Shown here in pieces: positions 31,140-44,045 of a stretch of 64,000 bases of DNA. Source of the stretch: Marisa cornuarietis (taxonomy: Eukaryota; Mollusca; Gastropoda; Architaenioglossa; Ampullariidae); contig SMMW01000568.1 in assembly GCA_004794655.1 (NCBI GenBank), positions 1,725,001 through 1,789,000 of the forward strand, read 5' to 3'. Under the pieces are notes generated by a model that ran no database searches, was not told the origin of the DNA, and saw only the letters and a list, made by a program, of their open reading frames with translations. The translations under genes and the position numbers were made by a program. Every line of letters begins with the position of its first letter. Within the stretch, counting starts at the first letter, position 1.

Positions 31140-31643
31140 ACGTTAACGAGGAAATTTGTCTGCAAGCAGATCATGCTCAACCCGTCAAAACAATATTTTG
31201 CACTGCATTTGTTGAATGAATTCTCCGCCGTTTGCCTCACCCTTGGTTCTCTAGAATAATTTTGATTTTAAAAATGCACTAAAATTATTATCTAATTTTT
31301 TTTATTCTTTCTTTTGCAGATATACCTGCAAGCTTCTGGTGACAAAATTTAATTTATCAAAGAGTCAAGACACATGAAATTCTGGTATTTTGTTCTAAAA
31401 ACAATTAAGAGGTATAGGTATAAATAACCATCGTTCACCCTCACATGTGAAAGAAAGACCACAAGATTTACTACATTAAGTTTCTAAAAAGTACGGGTTG
31501 CTTGGCGAACTGTTTCCTTAAACCTTACAACGAATGAATATCTGGATAGCTAAATACCTCAAAACGTTTAATACCAAAAAAAAAAATGTTAGGTTCAAGC
31601 GACTTCAATCCTTAGGTGTCGTTATTCACATGATCTGCTGACA
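31140..31643. other. Downstream flank of GMC gene 2
   Basis: No gene. Similar to 40745-41187 downstream of gene 3 (for example GAAAGACCACxAGxTTTACT). It contains the candidate minus-strand poly(A) signal at 31301-31306. Confidence 0.55.
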
Positions 31644-34600
31644 TCACACGGTGGAGCGGTCCCGGATGATGTCTGCGGCCTTTTCCGCGATCATGATGAC
31701 GGGGGCATTCGTATTGCCGGAGACGATGGTGGGCATGATGGAGGCGTCTACCACTCGCAGCCCGCGGATACCCTTGACCCTGAACACACAAATGACAGTT
31801 CATGGTGTCAAGGTCTCAGTGGATAAAGCCACTTTCCCATCCCCTCCACCCGTTCCAACTCATATCGCGAAGGAAAAATCGTTAATCCGGTAAGTTTTAA
31901 AGCAATTAAAAATTTAGATTTAATACGTCACAGTGACGTGAGTCATTTACAGAAGCGCGTCCCTTAAGCAGCTCACCGCAGCTGACTGTCGACCACCGTG
32001 GTGTTGTCAGTGACGGCGCCCATTTTGCACGTGCCGGTGGGGTGAAAGCACGTGTGGACGGAGTGGCGAATGGCGCAGCGCCAGTAATCGTCCGAGTCCA
32101 GCGCGTGCTTTTCCGCGCATTCGCTCACCGGTTTGTCTGCCAGCTTCGCTCCAAGTCTCCGTAGAGCGGGTGCCTGCATCAGCTGCTTACACGCTTTAAC
32201 ACCTGAAACATGTGTTTGATAGTTAAACGTGAATTTTAGTTCTTATGTAACACTTTGATGTCATCGAAGTTCAGAATACTGAGTTGTAAGTCTTCTATAT
32301 GGGCATTTTACGTGGTTTTTTTTTGTAAGTGGTCAGGTGCACATACGCGCTTCCTCAATGTTAACCCCTGGTTAGCTCTAACTTCTAATATTTTATAAGA
32401 CGTTTACCTGACTGTCAACTAAACATAAAATTTATTACAATTGATGCTTGGAGCCAGCTACTGCGACTGCATAGGATTACTAGTGATATTTATCATAGAC
32501 TAAAATTGTTATACATAGCTATAAAAGAAAATCTGTGATATGTAAAACCCTTGCGTTCAAACGTAAACAAATACATATATTTATAGTTTTCTTTGTGAAG
32601 GAGAACAAAGGAGAATGGAGGCTAAATGAAAAACTTTGTAAAGGCATGTTGTCGACAACAAAAGGAAAGAAAGAAGAATCAACGGGAAAAATGAAGTCAA
32701 CAAAATAAAGGAAGGACGAATAAAAAGAATGAAGGATTGGCAGTTGGACACTCAGTTCCAGCTGTGTCCCCTGCTTACCATAAAGAACGACCTCCACATC
32801 CTCTGGCCTCTCTAAATAGCGTGGGTCAATGACGGGGTCATCTAGAGGATTTCCACTGCGCAGGCGCACTGACCCGACACTAAGAGAGTTCAGCAGAGTA
32901 GAGAGACATGTTATTCCATCTCCCGTAGTTCTAGCAGACATACGCTGAAAACCCTGTGCAAAAAAAACCGCAAAATATATTGCCCGTCCGGTTTGAATAA
33001 AATACAACTGTAATTCAGTGGCAGATGAGTTCGGTCATTGTAAGACCTCGGTCAACATTTCTGTTAAAGTTAACGTTAAACCAGTCCGCAACATATACCT
33101 CTTGATGATGAAATCAAACCAATGGATTAAAAATGTAATCAATCATAATTCGCCTCATGAATAACAGCTAAATTACACGCATCTTTAAACTTCATAGTCT
33201 AAAGCATAGCTTTAACAACCCTACATCGATGATTAAATTCTTTATGGTAATAAAACAATTTAAAGCAGGTATTGTCGGGAAATGTTACAAATCTAATAAC
33301 GTGGCAGTACGAGTTTTCAAGTAGAAAGGTACGGTCAGAAAGAAACTTATTTCACCTCTGTTGTGTATGTTTTAGGAGATAAAATAACAAATGATGAAAG
33401 TAGATGCAGCTGAACATCTGGCCATCCCACTCGTCTCCTCTCTTCATTGCTGGCCTGGAAGGAGAGGGTCTCTACAAGGTACGCAGAACTAAGGATTCCT
33501 GAGAAAAAAAAACACAGACACGTGTCACAACTACACACAGGAACGACAAACTGAGCACTATTGATGGTGGTGTGATGATGCACACAACGGATTTTTAAAG
33601 GTCAAGCCGACCGCAACATTATTTCTTTATGATTGGGTTAAGCTCGTTTTAAAATAATAATTCCCAAAATATGAGTACATAATGATCCTTAATTTTAAAG
33701 GTATAAGCCTTCAAACATCGGCATTCTCACCTGCAACTAGGAAGGCGGGAAAAATTACTCTCCTCTACTGAAGAGTTCTCTCACGTGATCGAAGGATTTT
33801 AGAACAAGAGTTTGCATGTCTTCGAGTGAAATGAAGAAACATCGCTCAGGTTGTCGTGTTCAAGAAGCTATTTTGTTCGCCCAAGAAATGAAACAGCTGA
33901 ATTTGGAATACAGTCCTACAGATTGGAACTTTATTTAGAAGCTTCGAATGCAGTTAAAAAATAGTTAAATGGTCCAAACTGAATTCATTCAACAGACTGG
34001 TAAGTCAATCAGATCAAAATTTAATGGCCAACAATAGTTACAACTGACTGCTGATGAGGATTGTTTTACAATAAAAATATAATGATAGTTTGAAACATGT
34101 TTATGTAAAAACTTATTTCTTCCTCATTTAGCTGCATGCAAAATTTTCTATTTACTTACTGATACTCGATCGCACGTGTTTCCGTTTAAGATCCTTATAA
34201 TATGTTTATCACCCTTAATTCTCTTTTTTTCTCCTTTTTTGTTTTGTTTTTCGATCACGCACATCAATGGTGCCCTCACACTGTCAGTTGTTTTTAGCAT
34301 TATGCTGGACAAAGATAGACTGATGATGATGTGTTTGTGACTGTCACACGATGTAACTTGTAGACCAGATCCGGTGTAGAAACCGTCGATGTTGCATATC
34401 TGATGTTTGATCTACCAGCAGTCGTAGTTGGTTTTAACATCTCGTGCTTTTGTATAGTAAGCACTGCTGTAGGAATAAGATTTCTTCGGTTTATTGAAAG
34501 TCCAAGACTTGCTAGTACTGTATAAGTGACTGGATAACAATGGATTTTGAAATGTTTTGAGTAAATTCATGAGTCAGGTGTGGGGACCAAGTTCGCACGG

Positions 34601-37600
34601 ACGTTTGAACAAAGTGAATCCACTGGCGTTTGCTGCCATTATTTTTAGGATTTCCTTCATGAGTACAAACTAACTCCCTCTGAGTGTCGAAGAGAACATT
34701 CAGCAACAGCACAATGTGTCCTGGTCAGTTTTCTTTTACCGAGGATTGCATCTTTTCTCTTGCTAGTGCAAACGGTGCTATTTTTAGAAATACGTTCATT
34801 TCGTCACTTCCTGTTTTCTCGACAAATCCAGGTGTGCTTTAGAGAAAAATATTAATATAAAATCTTCCATGCCTCTCTGTCATCAAAGACCACCGGAACA
34901 TGTTTTTGTGATACTTTGTGCTCTGTTTCCAGCGATTTTTGCTCAGCAATCGGGTTGGGCTTAAAGGGAAGTGACGTGACAGTGACAATACTACCATTCT
35001 CAGGAACAGAAGTACAATAATTTTAGCTCAAAAAATGTTTATGTTTATCTCCTAGTAAATGTTTAACTTTCTAATCACAGAATTATAAACCTCAGGCTGC
35101 CACTACGTCGAGCACAAAAGTCTTTAGAAGACTAAGGATCACCAGTCCCAGACAAACATAATAATCTAGAAATACCTTTGCCGAAGAGCCAGTATTTTGC
35201 CCGTTGCCATAAGCTGGCTGCTTTCTCTTCAGTGGCGCCAATGGAGTCGTTGACACTAATGGCGATGTCCATAATGAGGTGGTCTTGCAAGTTATCGCCT
35301 ACTGGAAGGTCAGCATGAACTTTGATCTGGGGACAGTTAATAGAGCTGAACAGTATTTAACTTACTTATATAGTTGTGCGTCATGTCGCGATAACTGGTA
35401 ATACAGATATAGACATATATGAACGGTGATCTGGAGGTTGTACAGCGTGCGGCAGTACTTCCTATGTAGGAGGAAGAGGATTACAGAAGGGAGCGACTGA
35501 CAAGATGTTGATGGTGCTTATTACAGTCACTATAATAACTTACACCGTGAGACTCCAGATGGTCTTTAGGACCAACTCCGGACAACATTAGGATCTGTGG
35601 GGACCCGATGGCACCAGCAGACAGAATCACTTCTTTCTTGGCACGCACTGTGCGTAGGGTCCCACCCTGACGAAACTCCACACCTCTCGCCACTTTGTCC
35701 TCGATCAACACTCGAGTGACGTGAGCATTGACCCCAACATGCAAATTTGAGCGGTCAAGGACAGGATGCAAAAAGGCTCGTGACGTGCTGTAGCGGACAC
35801 CGTTCTTCTGGGTCGCCTGTACCTTGCTGAAACCTGAAAAGACATCCCTTTATATAGGTCACTTTAAATGTTAACTGGTCATTCTGAGGAGTACTTTAAC
35901 AACTTTCAGCTTTACCGCTTGAAATATTTAAGCTTATTTAAACATTTTTAAATCAGATCAGGGTCCATTCTGACAAAGTCTTTAGATCATCAGATAATTA
36001 GCCACTTTATTAGATAATGTCATCTCACCTAACATCGTCTCCCCATTTGGGTCCACCTCAGGGAACCCAAGTTCCTTCCCAGCACGTAACACCTCTTGCC
36101 CTAGTTGTGTTGTTTCTGGATTCTCCACCTTCAGTGGGCCCCCTCTCCCGTGATACTCTGAAAGAATACAACCGTCCTTTCTTACCTGTTCAAGGATAGC
36201 AACTTTTGTAGATAATTATTTTATAGCTATAATTTCCTGTATACACATCAGAAATGTTTAGTAAAGAAAGTAGAAAAATAAAGTGAGAGATATGTTGTTA
36301 GTGGGATCAAAATATCGTGCTTTTGTTATGTGCTTGCTATTTCCCTTAAATTCTGGTCTTTCCAATAAACAGAAATGATTTGCGTCTTTTAATAAAACAA
36401 AATAGAAAATGTGCTGACAGCGCTGGGCGACAACATACTGGACTGTTGCAATTCTGGAACAAGAATGTCTTCTGATTTGAGAAAATAGGGCAGCACATCC
36501 TGGTAACTCCAGCCTTCTGCGCCGGACTTGGCCCACTTGTCGTAGTCATGGCGACTTCCCCGGATGTAGATCATAGCATTGAGGTTAGAACTTCCACCTA
36601 GAACTTTTCCTCGGGGCCACGACATTTTCTTTGCAAAATAAAAATTAATAACATGACATATCTCTAAGCAAACAAAAGATGTCAGGACGATATGCACTCG
36701 AATAAACAATAGTGTATTAGTAGGTGAAGTGAATTAGTGAAATGTAAGCGAGTGCGGATATTTCCATGTATTTTCAATAATGTGTAGCCTTTCGCTGTCT
36801 TTTTACTTGAATACATGAAATGGCTATTAAGGTTTTCTGAATGTTTTCTTTCGTATTTGGATAGCAGTCACCTGTTCTTTATAGCTTTGTAAGACGGGAC
36901 TCTGAGATTCGGTAAAATAGTCCCAGCTGAAATCTTTGGTCCAAATGACGGACAGCCCATAGTAGGGGACGGACAAAGATGCCACGCCCTGGTCGTCTGG
37001 CCCCGCCTCCAGCAGCAAGACACGCACGTCGGCATCTTCCGACAAACGACTGGCCAGCACACAGCCCGCTGACCCCGCCCCCACTAAAACAGAGGGCGTC
37101 AGATCCCGATTTCAGTCACTGCCATTAGAACAAAGCACCAAGCTGAAGACACTATACACTGCCTCCATTAACCTTACATTATTATGATGTTTCATGTAAC
37201 GTCATCAAAACATGCGTTGAGGATAGCTAGCCTCCGATCGCTCAGTCGCCGTTACTTTTTATACGTCATCACTGAAATGTCACATTTCACATTCTTTTTG
37301 AAAAGAGATGAATATAATTTTGGAAACGTGAGTTTCGATGGTCACAACTAGAAAGTGGGACTTTATATATTAGATAAAACCTGTCATTTTAATATAAAAA
37401 AAACCTTTTACTAATTTTTTAGAACTGTAGTCAGTACCAGTTTTTGCCAAACGAGAACTGTTTAAAACAAATTTACAAGGTCCTTTGCGAAAGCAGTGTC
37501 GCCGATAATTTGACTCACTGTATGTTTTATTGCAGTGACTATCCTCCGTATATCGCGTAAAGAGACAAGTACAGACTACCTAAGGTGCAATTGGAATGAG

Positions 37601-38035
37601 AACACTGTCCGTCCAGACAAGACGCTACAGGACGATCCTTCTGATTACTTAAATCAAATCTAGAGGACAAGATTACGATCACTACCGCTTACTCCTTCCT
37701 GGTGGAAGCATATTTTAATCAAATAAAGCAACAAGGTGACGTATAATTATAATGAATTACACGCATTATGTTACTGTGCTTATGACCCTCATCCGAGCTT
37801 GGTCAAGGAAGATGAATGGTCATTTAAAAAGGACATATCCTCCGCCGCCATGAAATTTCGCAGCTTTAAAATACTTTTTGTTATAAACACAAGTTAATTT
37901 TATCTCACCTATAATATAGTCGTATTCTGCATCGATGGATGCTGTAAGCGGTGTTGGAGACTCAGGCAGCAGTCTTAGGACCACCAGGGCAGCTACAACC
38001 GCTAACACGACTGTTATTGACAACAAGGCCGCCAT
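31644..38035 (-). CDS. GMC oxidoreductase gene 2, complete (592 aa, 10 exons)
   Basis: Exons on the minus strand: 38035-37909, 37083-36872, 36628-36439, 36157-36029, 35833-35544, 35326-35176, 33498-33356, 32953-32779, 32202-31977 and 31779-31644. All introns are GT-AG, phases are consistent, and the total of 1779 nt ends in TGA, the usual length for this FAD family. Features: N-terminal hydrophobic anchor or signal (residues about 1-22); FAD loop GAGSAG (44-49) and the ribose-binding Glu of LLLEAG; signature 1 [17 protein letters not shown] (from 118); signature 2 [15 protein letters not shown] (about 293-307); catalytic His526 in HPTGTCKMG; and Asn572 of NTNAP at the second active-site position. 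An AG preceded by a T-run lies just before the ATG, suggesting a 5' UTR intron. A minus-strand AATAAA at 31306-31301 could be the poly(A) signal. Substrate unknown (choline-, alcohol- or sugar-type). Confidence 0.95.
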
Positions 38036-38121
38036 AGTTCTAAAAATAGAGTGGGTGATAAGCATGTGAGTTACATCTGTGCATTGTTTTTTCTGTTGTT
38101 TCCTCCTTGATCACACGCACG

Positions 38122-38155
<34 letters not shown>

Positions 38156-41100
38156 GGCAAAAGCAAGACACACGAACGCATACGTGAACAATTTACCCGC
38201 CAACAAACGGGCAGAGACTCCACAAGAACATGCTGTTACCTGCACTTCATCTCTAAAATTGTAAAGTTTACCATTATTCGTGTTATTGCTATTACTACTG
38301 ATACTATAAACGCGACTCTCATCATCCGCCACCACGAAGGTCAGTTTGTTACTATAAAATAATCAAAAAATATTCTCACCACGTGCTCAATGGGCTCACC
38401 AACCTTATATGCTGAAAGCACTTCCCAACAGGAAAATTTACGCTGTGGTTTTATTTAGTAGCTGTGTCACAGTCTACAGGATACTGGTTCCGTCTCACTG
38501 GGCACTTGAAATCTTTTGTGTGCAGAACAGCACTACAGCAGTACAGATCCTCAGTAAATGAAAGGCTGAGACCTGACTAGCAAGCAGTTCATCGTGTCCA
38601 TCCTAGAAATGTGCTTTCTTCATCGGCCAGTAGCCTACCCTCAATCTCACACCTGCTGTCCCTTGGGAAATCGTCTCTCGTGTGCACTGCCCGTCTCTAC
38701 AAAAAGCTGAGAGCACATCACGAGAGTCACTGAACGGTCTGAACCGTGCCGTGAAGATGTTTTCTGCGTTTTAGTGTGTGGCGTGTACACACTACGCATG
38801 CGCTGGCTACACACGAAGAAACTAGTTAGGCGTTTGATACACAACATTGATATATGCGTCTCGGTGGTGTGTTTACTGCAGGTATGTTTACGGTTGTCAA
38901 AATGAGCTAGGTGTCACATCCAACAGCATGTCACTTTTACCCCCTCCTACTCCTGTGTGTTTGGGGGAGGGGGCGTATAGTTCCTCGGTCAGATAGAACG
39001 GGATGTGAAAGGTGTGTTGTTTTTTTTTTTTTGGGGGGGGGGAAATGCTAACCAACACATGCACACTCGCACGTGCACTCGTGCACGCTTATACACACAC
39101 GGCCGTTGCACGCATACACACGCACAAGAAACGTACGCTTGAACTCGAACGCCTGCTGGTGGCGAGCGCCAAGGTTAAAGTTCACTCCTGGTCAAGGCCG
39201 GGTTGCTCGACTCGTGAGCGCATGTAGAGAAGGTGAGTGGGGGACCTTATAGTAAAAGGGGGAGGGGGTTGGGCCGGTTGGCAGTTTTCTATAGTTCAAT
39301 GGATAGAAGACTGAGTAGTCGGCGTTGGCAGTTTCCGATGCACACGGCGTTTCATTCGAAAAGAGAGAGAGAAAGTCGCCGAGTCGTCAGTCTTTCTTGA
39401 TTCTTCTATTAATTTTTTCTAAGGATTTGCGCAAGTAAGGCTTTGAACTGACCAATAAATATTGTAGCATCTTTGTTATGGAGATAGAATAAACCAGATC
39501 TGTCTTCATAGTAGCTCTCTGGTGCTGCGTTTCTTGCACGACTGGCCCATCCACGAGTAACCATGTAAGGGAAACGCCATATTGGTCACATTAGTAAATT
39601 CCCTGTTTTGACTGTCAGCATGTCACCAGGTCCTCTCCTGAGGCAGTGACGTGTAGATGTCAGTCTCAAACGCTTCGATGCATGAGACTCGCATTCTTTC
39701 TCAGTCTTATCGTTATCCGCAGAAAGCCATTCTCACAGCACTGGTGGTCGTTAACCCCTGCAGTTCAAGGCCGAGATGTTGTCTGGTCCTTAACTCAGCC
39801 ATCTTAGTCTCAAGTTGCGACCCGGTGTCAGACAGGTGGTTGCTGCTTTGTTTCAGCCCTACAGTCACTCGCGCGCAGACTGAACAACAACAACAACAAC
39901 AACAAAACAACCAGCAAGAAAACACTTGGCTCTGTTCCCTTCCTTACCATGCGACGACGGCGCCAACACCGACACGTTTGTGCATGCCATTTCGCGTCTG
40001 GAACCTAAACTCGCGTTAGAAACATCAACGTGGGTCAACCTCAGCCCGATATGTCTCAGTGCTTTCCACGGAATACTTTCCTTTTTATTCCTATGAAAAA
40101 ATGGTAAAATTACAGCGCCAAAAGCTAAATATATTTATTCTATATTGCGATATGTTTTCACTGCTGAAGCATTTATAGGAGGGGTTAGGGGTTAATTTTG
40201 TAGACACGTGATCAGGTTCGTGAGGTAACGACAACAAAACAGAACACGTCCCGCCGAATCATACGTCACTCGCCATGTTTTATGGACATTCTACTCAAAC
40301 AGGATTAAGGACATGATATTCCTTTATTAACATACCGTTTATAAACAAGTTCTAACACTTCACACTCTTTTACAGACGTGCCACGATTAGATAAGATTAA
40401 CCTCTTTGTACTTGTGATACACATCTAACCTATAGACAAAGTACAGAATAATTCAAAAATTAGTAAAACACTAAAATACGAATGGTTTTAACAGATCAGC
40501 GAAGGATATACTAGACAAGAATAAGTCATTTACACTGCTGGTGTTGAAGACTTATAAGAATAGGCCTTTGAGATTTTGATGATTTTTGAAGCCTTGAAAA
40601 CGTTACCCAAAGTTTTTTTTTTAATGTCATTTGCTTTCGTACTTTTTGTAATTTGCACAATATTCCACTTTCTGTTACAGTGGATTATAAAAGGCCTAAA
40701 TAAAGGAAAACTAGTTTCTATAAAGAATAAGCTTTAGGACCGGAAAGAACGATGTTTTTCTGTGCACTGGTTTCATTTTCTAAATGAATGCTCCACCTTT
40801 TGTCTCATTCTTTGGATCTGTAAAATACTTCTGGTATTTAAAAATTGCACTAAAACCATGATATGATTGTATATAGCGTATTCCGTTGAAGATAAAGTTG
40901 TGGGGAAAATAAGGTTTTACTTTTCGAAGGGTCCGGGAACATAAAAATCTGGAATTTTTTGTTGCGGGGGAAAAAATGATTAAGCTGTGTAAGTATTAAC
41001 TGCAATGACACTGCCTTCCTCGTGCAACATGGCAAGTGGAAGAAAGACCACGAGGTTTACTGTATAACGTTTTTAACATGTCCCCTTCAACATTTCCACG

Positions 41101-41187
41101 AATGGATGGTTGCATGGCTCATAGACACTGAAGGAAGTCTATGCATGCAGTCTCAAAGTGTCTTTTCCACATGGTGCGTTGCTGACG
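38036..41187. other. Intergenic between GMC genes 3 and 2
   Basis: No gene. A (CA)n/(TA)n run lies at 38117-38155. 38450-38720 and 39655-40080 match the upstream block of gene 1; 40175-41187 match the downstream block of gene 2. The piece 38940-39640 is not shared and starts with poly-T/poly-G (39018-39041). It holds a box-A-like AGTTCAATGG and an AATAAA; it may be another retroelement insert, but I could not find its ends. A (CAA)n run lies at 39887-39904. Confidence 0.55.
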
Positions 41188-41639
41188 TCACACGGTAGAG
41201 AGGCCCCGGATGAGGTCGGCGGCCTTTTCCGCGATCATGATGACAGGGGCGTTTGTGTTGCCAGAGACAATGGTGAGCATGATGGAGGCGTCCACCACCC
41301 GCAGGCCACGATACCCTTGGCCCTGAACACAGCAGGACAGGTCAAGGTATCAAACTGCCAATTCATGAGAAAAGTGACGGACCATTTTTTAAAATTCCGA
41401 TTAAAAGCCAATCAATCGCCATTTCGTCTTGTGCCATGTTCAACGCTAAGAGCTGAGCAGTGCCGAACACATAGACGTTCAAATTTACTTCTCTACTGTC
41501 TTGATTAACATGGCCTACTGCGCTTCCTCCACAAAACATTGTACCGGGTTTTCTGTCCACTGTCCAATTTTATTTGCAAAATCTTTTCAGGCATTGCAGT
41601 CACATGTTAAATATAATTGACGAATGTTGTTAGCTTAGC

Positions 41640-41690
41640 GTGACAACTGCAAGTGACATCAAGCCCGCCATCTCTCACCTGAGAAAAGAG
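41640..41690 (-). pseudogene. Relic of a GMC first exon (fourth copy)
   Basis: On the minus strand an acceptor-like TTTTCTCAG is followed by GTGAGAGATGGCGGGCTTGA and about 25 more bases close to the start of gene 3 (48960-48915). It encodes MAGLMSLAVV and then stops. It lies 320 bp before the last exon at 41322, so it and that exon may be the two ends of a fourth GMC gene whose middle was deleted. Confidence 0.6.
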
Positions 41691-42028
41691 CAAGTTGTCG
41701 GTAATACCTGCGTGTTCGCTTTGATGAATGTCTCAAGCAAGCATCTAGCGTAAGAGAGCGTACATGTATATAAATTTTAATGTGCTGTTTCATGATCTAC
41801 CAATGTTACCAGAAGTTATAAACTTCCAGGAGTCGTACTTATGAAGTGAGGGTAAATAGTTGCCCTGGGGCAACAAAGGAAACTCAAGGACAAAGGTCTT
41901 GCTTCCAAAGTTGTAAAGCTTTGTCCAAACCCAGGCCTCATAACCAGAAACAAGACACTTCTCCTTGAGTTCTCTATTTTGCCCTGGAGAAACGACTGTC
42001 ACTTTATATCTACGTCCTCCAGAGATGA

Positions 42029-42062
<34 letters not shown>

Positions 42063-42393
42063 GCCGTCTACCTCAATAATACTTCTCTAAAAGCCGCCAC
42101 ACAAGCCCCCTTCAATTACTTAGGTTGTCGCTGGCTTGTCAACATGTCGACAATCTTGGCGTTCAACATTTACACATCGTGTCCGCGCTTTAGTGGTTTC
42201 CTACACATGTAAAAGTCTCTTTCGTGTTCGCTTTCTTGTTTCCTGAGATGTCAGATCACCTAACACGTTTTCATTTCTGCGTTACATTCCTATCACTGAC
42301 TTACCACTTATGCATACAACGACTATTATCTTGCCCTCTCACTGACCTGCTACCACCGTTACCATATCATTCTAACCAGCACCATGCACCTTT

Positions 42394-42442
42394 GATACCT
42401 TTGACCCTGAACACAACAGGACAGGTCAAGATGTCACACTGC
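42394..42442 (-). pseudogene. Fragment of a GMC last exon and its splice acceptor
   Basis: About 49 bp resemble the start of the last exon and the end of the preceding intron of the GMC genes (compare 41310-41360). On the minus strand it reads TTCAG then codons for VKGI, after which similarity stops and a stop follows within 9 codons. It lies between exon 9 of gene 3 and the frameshifted last exon, so it may be gene 3's own last exon after truncation. Confidence 0.6.
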
Positions 42443-42993
42443 GAGAAGACACTAGGCAAATTACTTTGTGGAATTTCGTGGAAAAAGGATTGGTCAGATG
42501 GATGGTATTAGAAAACGTCTCTATGATGCCTAAGGTACAGTCATTACAAAATTCTGTCACGAAAGAGCCCCCGTGAACGGAGAATTATCCCTTAAGAAAC
42601 CCCGCCTCTCACTCCGCCCAAAGAAGTCACGTGGTACCACGAGGGTCGAGCTTGGGCAAACAGCTTCTTGTCGAGTAAGTCCATGCCATGCATCTTTGGC
42701 AATTATTATTTTTCTTCGTCAACACCGATGTCTCACGGTCAAAAGAAACTGCCACCGAGATGAAAAAGGGCGTCGTATCCAGTGGCAAGCTGGACACATT
42801 TTTTAGAAACGTCCGATGATAGAAAAAAAAACATAAGGAAGAAAAAAAATAGAAAGTAGTTCTCTCAAGTTGTTAATTACTCGTCCGTTCTCAAGTCTTT
42901 CAGGGAATTGCATAACTGGAGTAACACAAACCCCATGTTCATCTTTTCTCTGTGATTTTCTCGTTACAGTCAATGAACGTGCTGCTGCTAGAT

Positions 42994-43440
42994 CAGGGGT
43001 GGGCAAAGTACGGCCCGTGGACGTCTTTGGACAGGCCGGTCTGCCAAAATGTAAAGTCCATTTGTTTTCATTTTTTTATTCAATCTAGGTTAATTTGATT
43101 GAAATTTATCAGTATCGATAATATCAATAGCGATATAAATCGGCAGTCCGAAACATTCTAGCACAGACAAGGTACAGAGATAACAATACCGCTGACATGT
43201 TTGATGGAGATGCTAGAGAGCATCCGGGGCAGCTGCCTTCAAAGGAAAGGCTAGTTTTAAGGTTTTATTGTGAGCAAATTCAAATAGCTTTACTTTACAC
43301 AATAAATTCAAGTGAACGCCATTGTGTACTCATTTGTTGCTCACTCCATTATCACTAGGTTTGTTGTGTGGCGTGGGTTTTTGGTATTTTAGCTTCGATT
43401 TCTGAGACCGGCCCGCAAAAAGAAAACATTGCCCACCCCG
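42994..43440. mobile_element. hAT-type non-autonomous transposon (447 bp) in intron 9 of GMC gene 3
   Basis: The left end CAGGGGTGGGCAAAGTACGG and the right end (inverted) CGGGGTGGGCAATG form the terminal repeats typical of hAT elements, followed inward by CGGCCCG and its counterpart GCCCGC. The flanks TGCTAGAT (42986-42993) and TGCTGGAC (43441-43448) match 6 of 8, a decayed 8-bp target duplication. No transposase coding sequence. Confidence 0.8.
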
Positions 43441-43448
43441 TGCTGGAC

Positions 43449-44045
43449 ACCACGAACTTGTAATGGACTGCTTGCAGACGACCTTTTTCTGTTAACTTCT
43501 AGAACGAGGCTGGTGTGCACAAAGCTTCCGGCTTAGTCACATTCATGGTTTAACCTCGCCGAGACTAACAACGAAGAACTTTGCAAGAGGATAACCGTTG
43601 GTCTCGGCAGACAGTCATCAGTCCACCTATACACGTCCGTGCTAGACACACTTCGAAGTCAGGCAAAGTAACTCCTCCTTTTTTCCCCGCGGCCTGCTCA
43701 AAGTCCCGATATGATTGGTCATGACGTCACTACAGAAGGCGGGAGTATTTTTATTTAATACGTCGGTTAATACTTCATCTGCACAGCGAGTACATAAAAC
43801 ATATGATAAATCCCGAAAAAGTAGTATACACTATAGGACAGTATAGGTATACCTCATAGTTCATGCTTTCTATTTTGTATCGTGAATAATATGCGGAATA
43901 TCTCGATCATATTTACAGAGGGGCCATCATCTATAACGTAAAGCGCGTCCTGCAATTAGTTCTGCATCACGAAGAATTTGTTTTCACAGACTAACCGGAG
44001 TATAGTGTCTTGCGAGCTAGGATTTGATGAGACTGAAACCTTTAC
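43449..44045. other. Rest of intron 9 of GMC gene 3
   Basis: No repeat or coding signal recognised in about 600 bp. Confidence 0.5.

Noticed and set aside
39270..39640. Solo LTR or tRNA-derived element in the unshared piece between GMC genes
   Set aside because: A box-A-like AGTTCAATGG and an AATAAA are present, but I could not find ends or target duplications, so it is not listed as an element.
39657..40019. 120-aa ORF with a poly-Gln run
   Set aside because: The Gln run is a (CAA)n microsatellite and the region is duplicated non-coding flank (compare 22.9-23.2 kb) where the frame is not kept.
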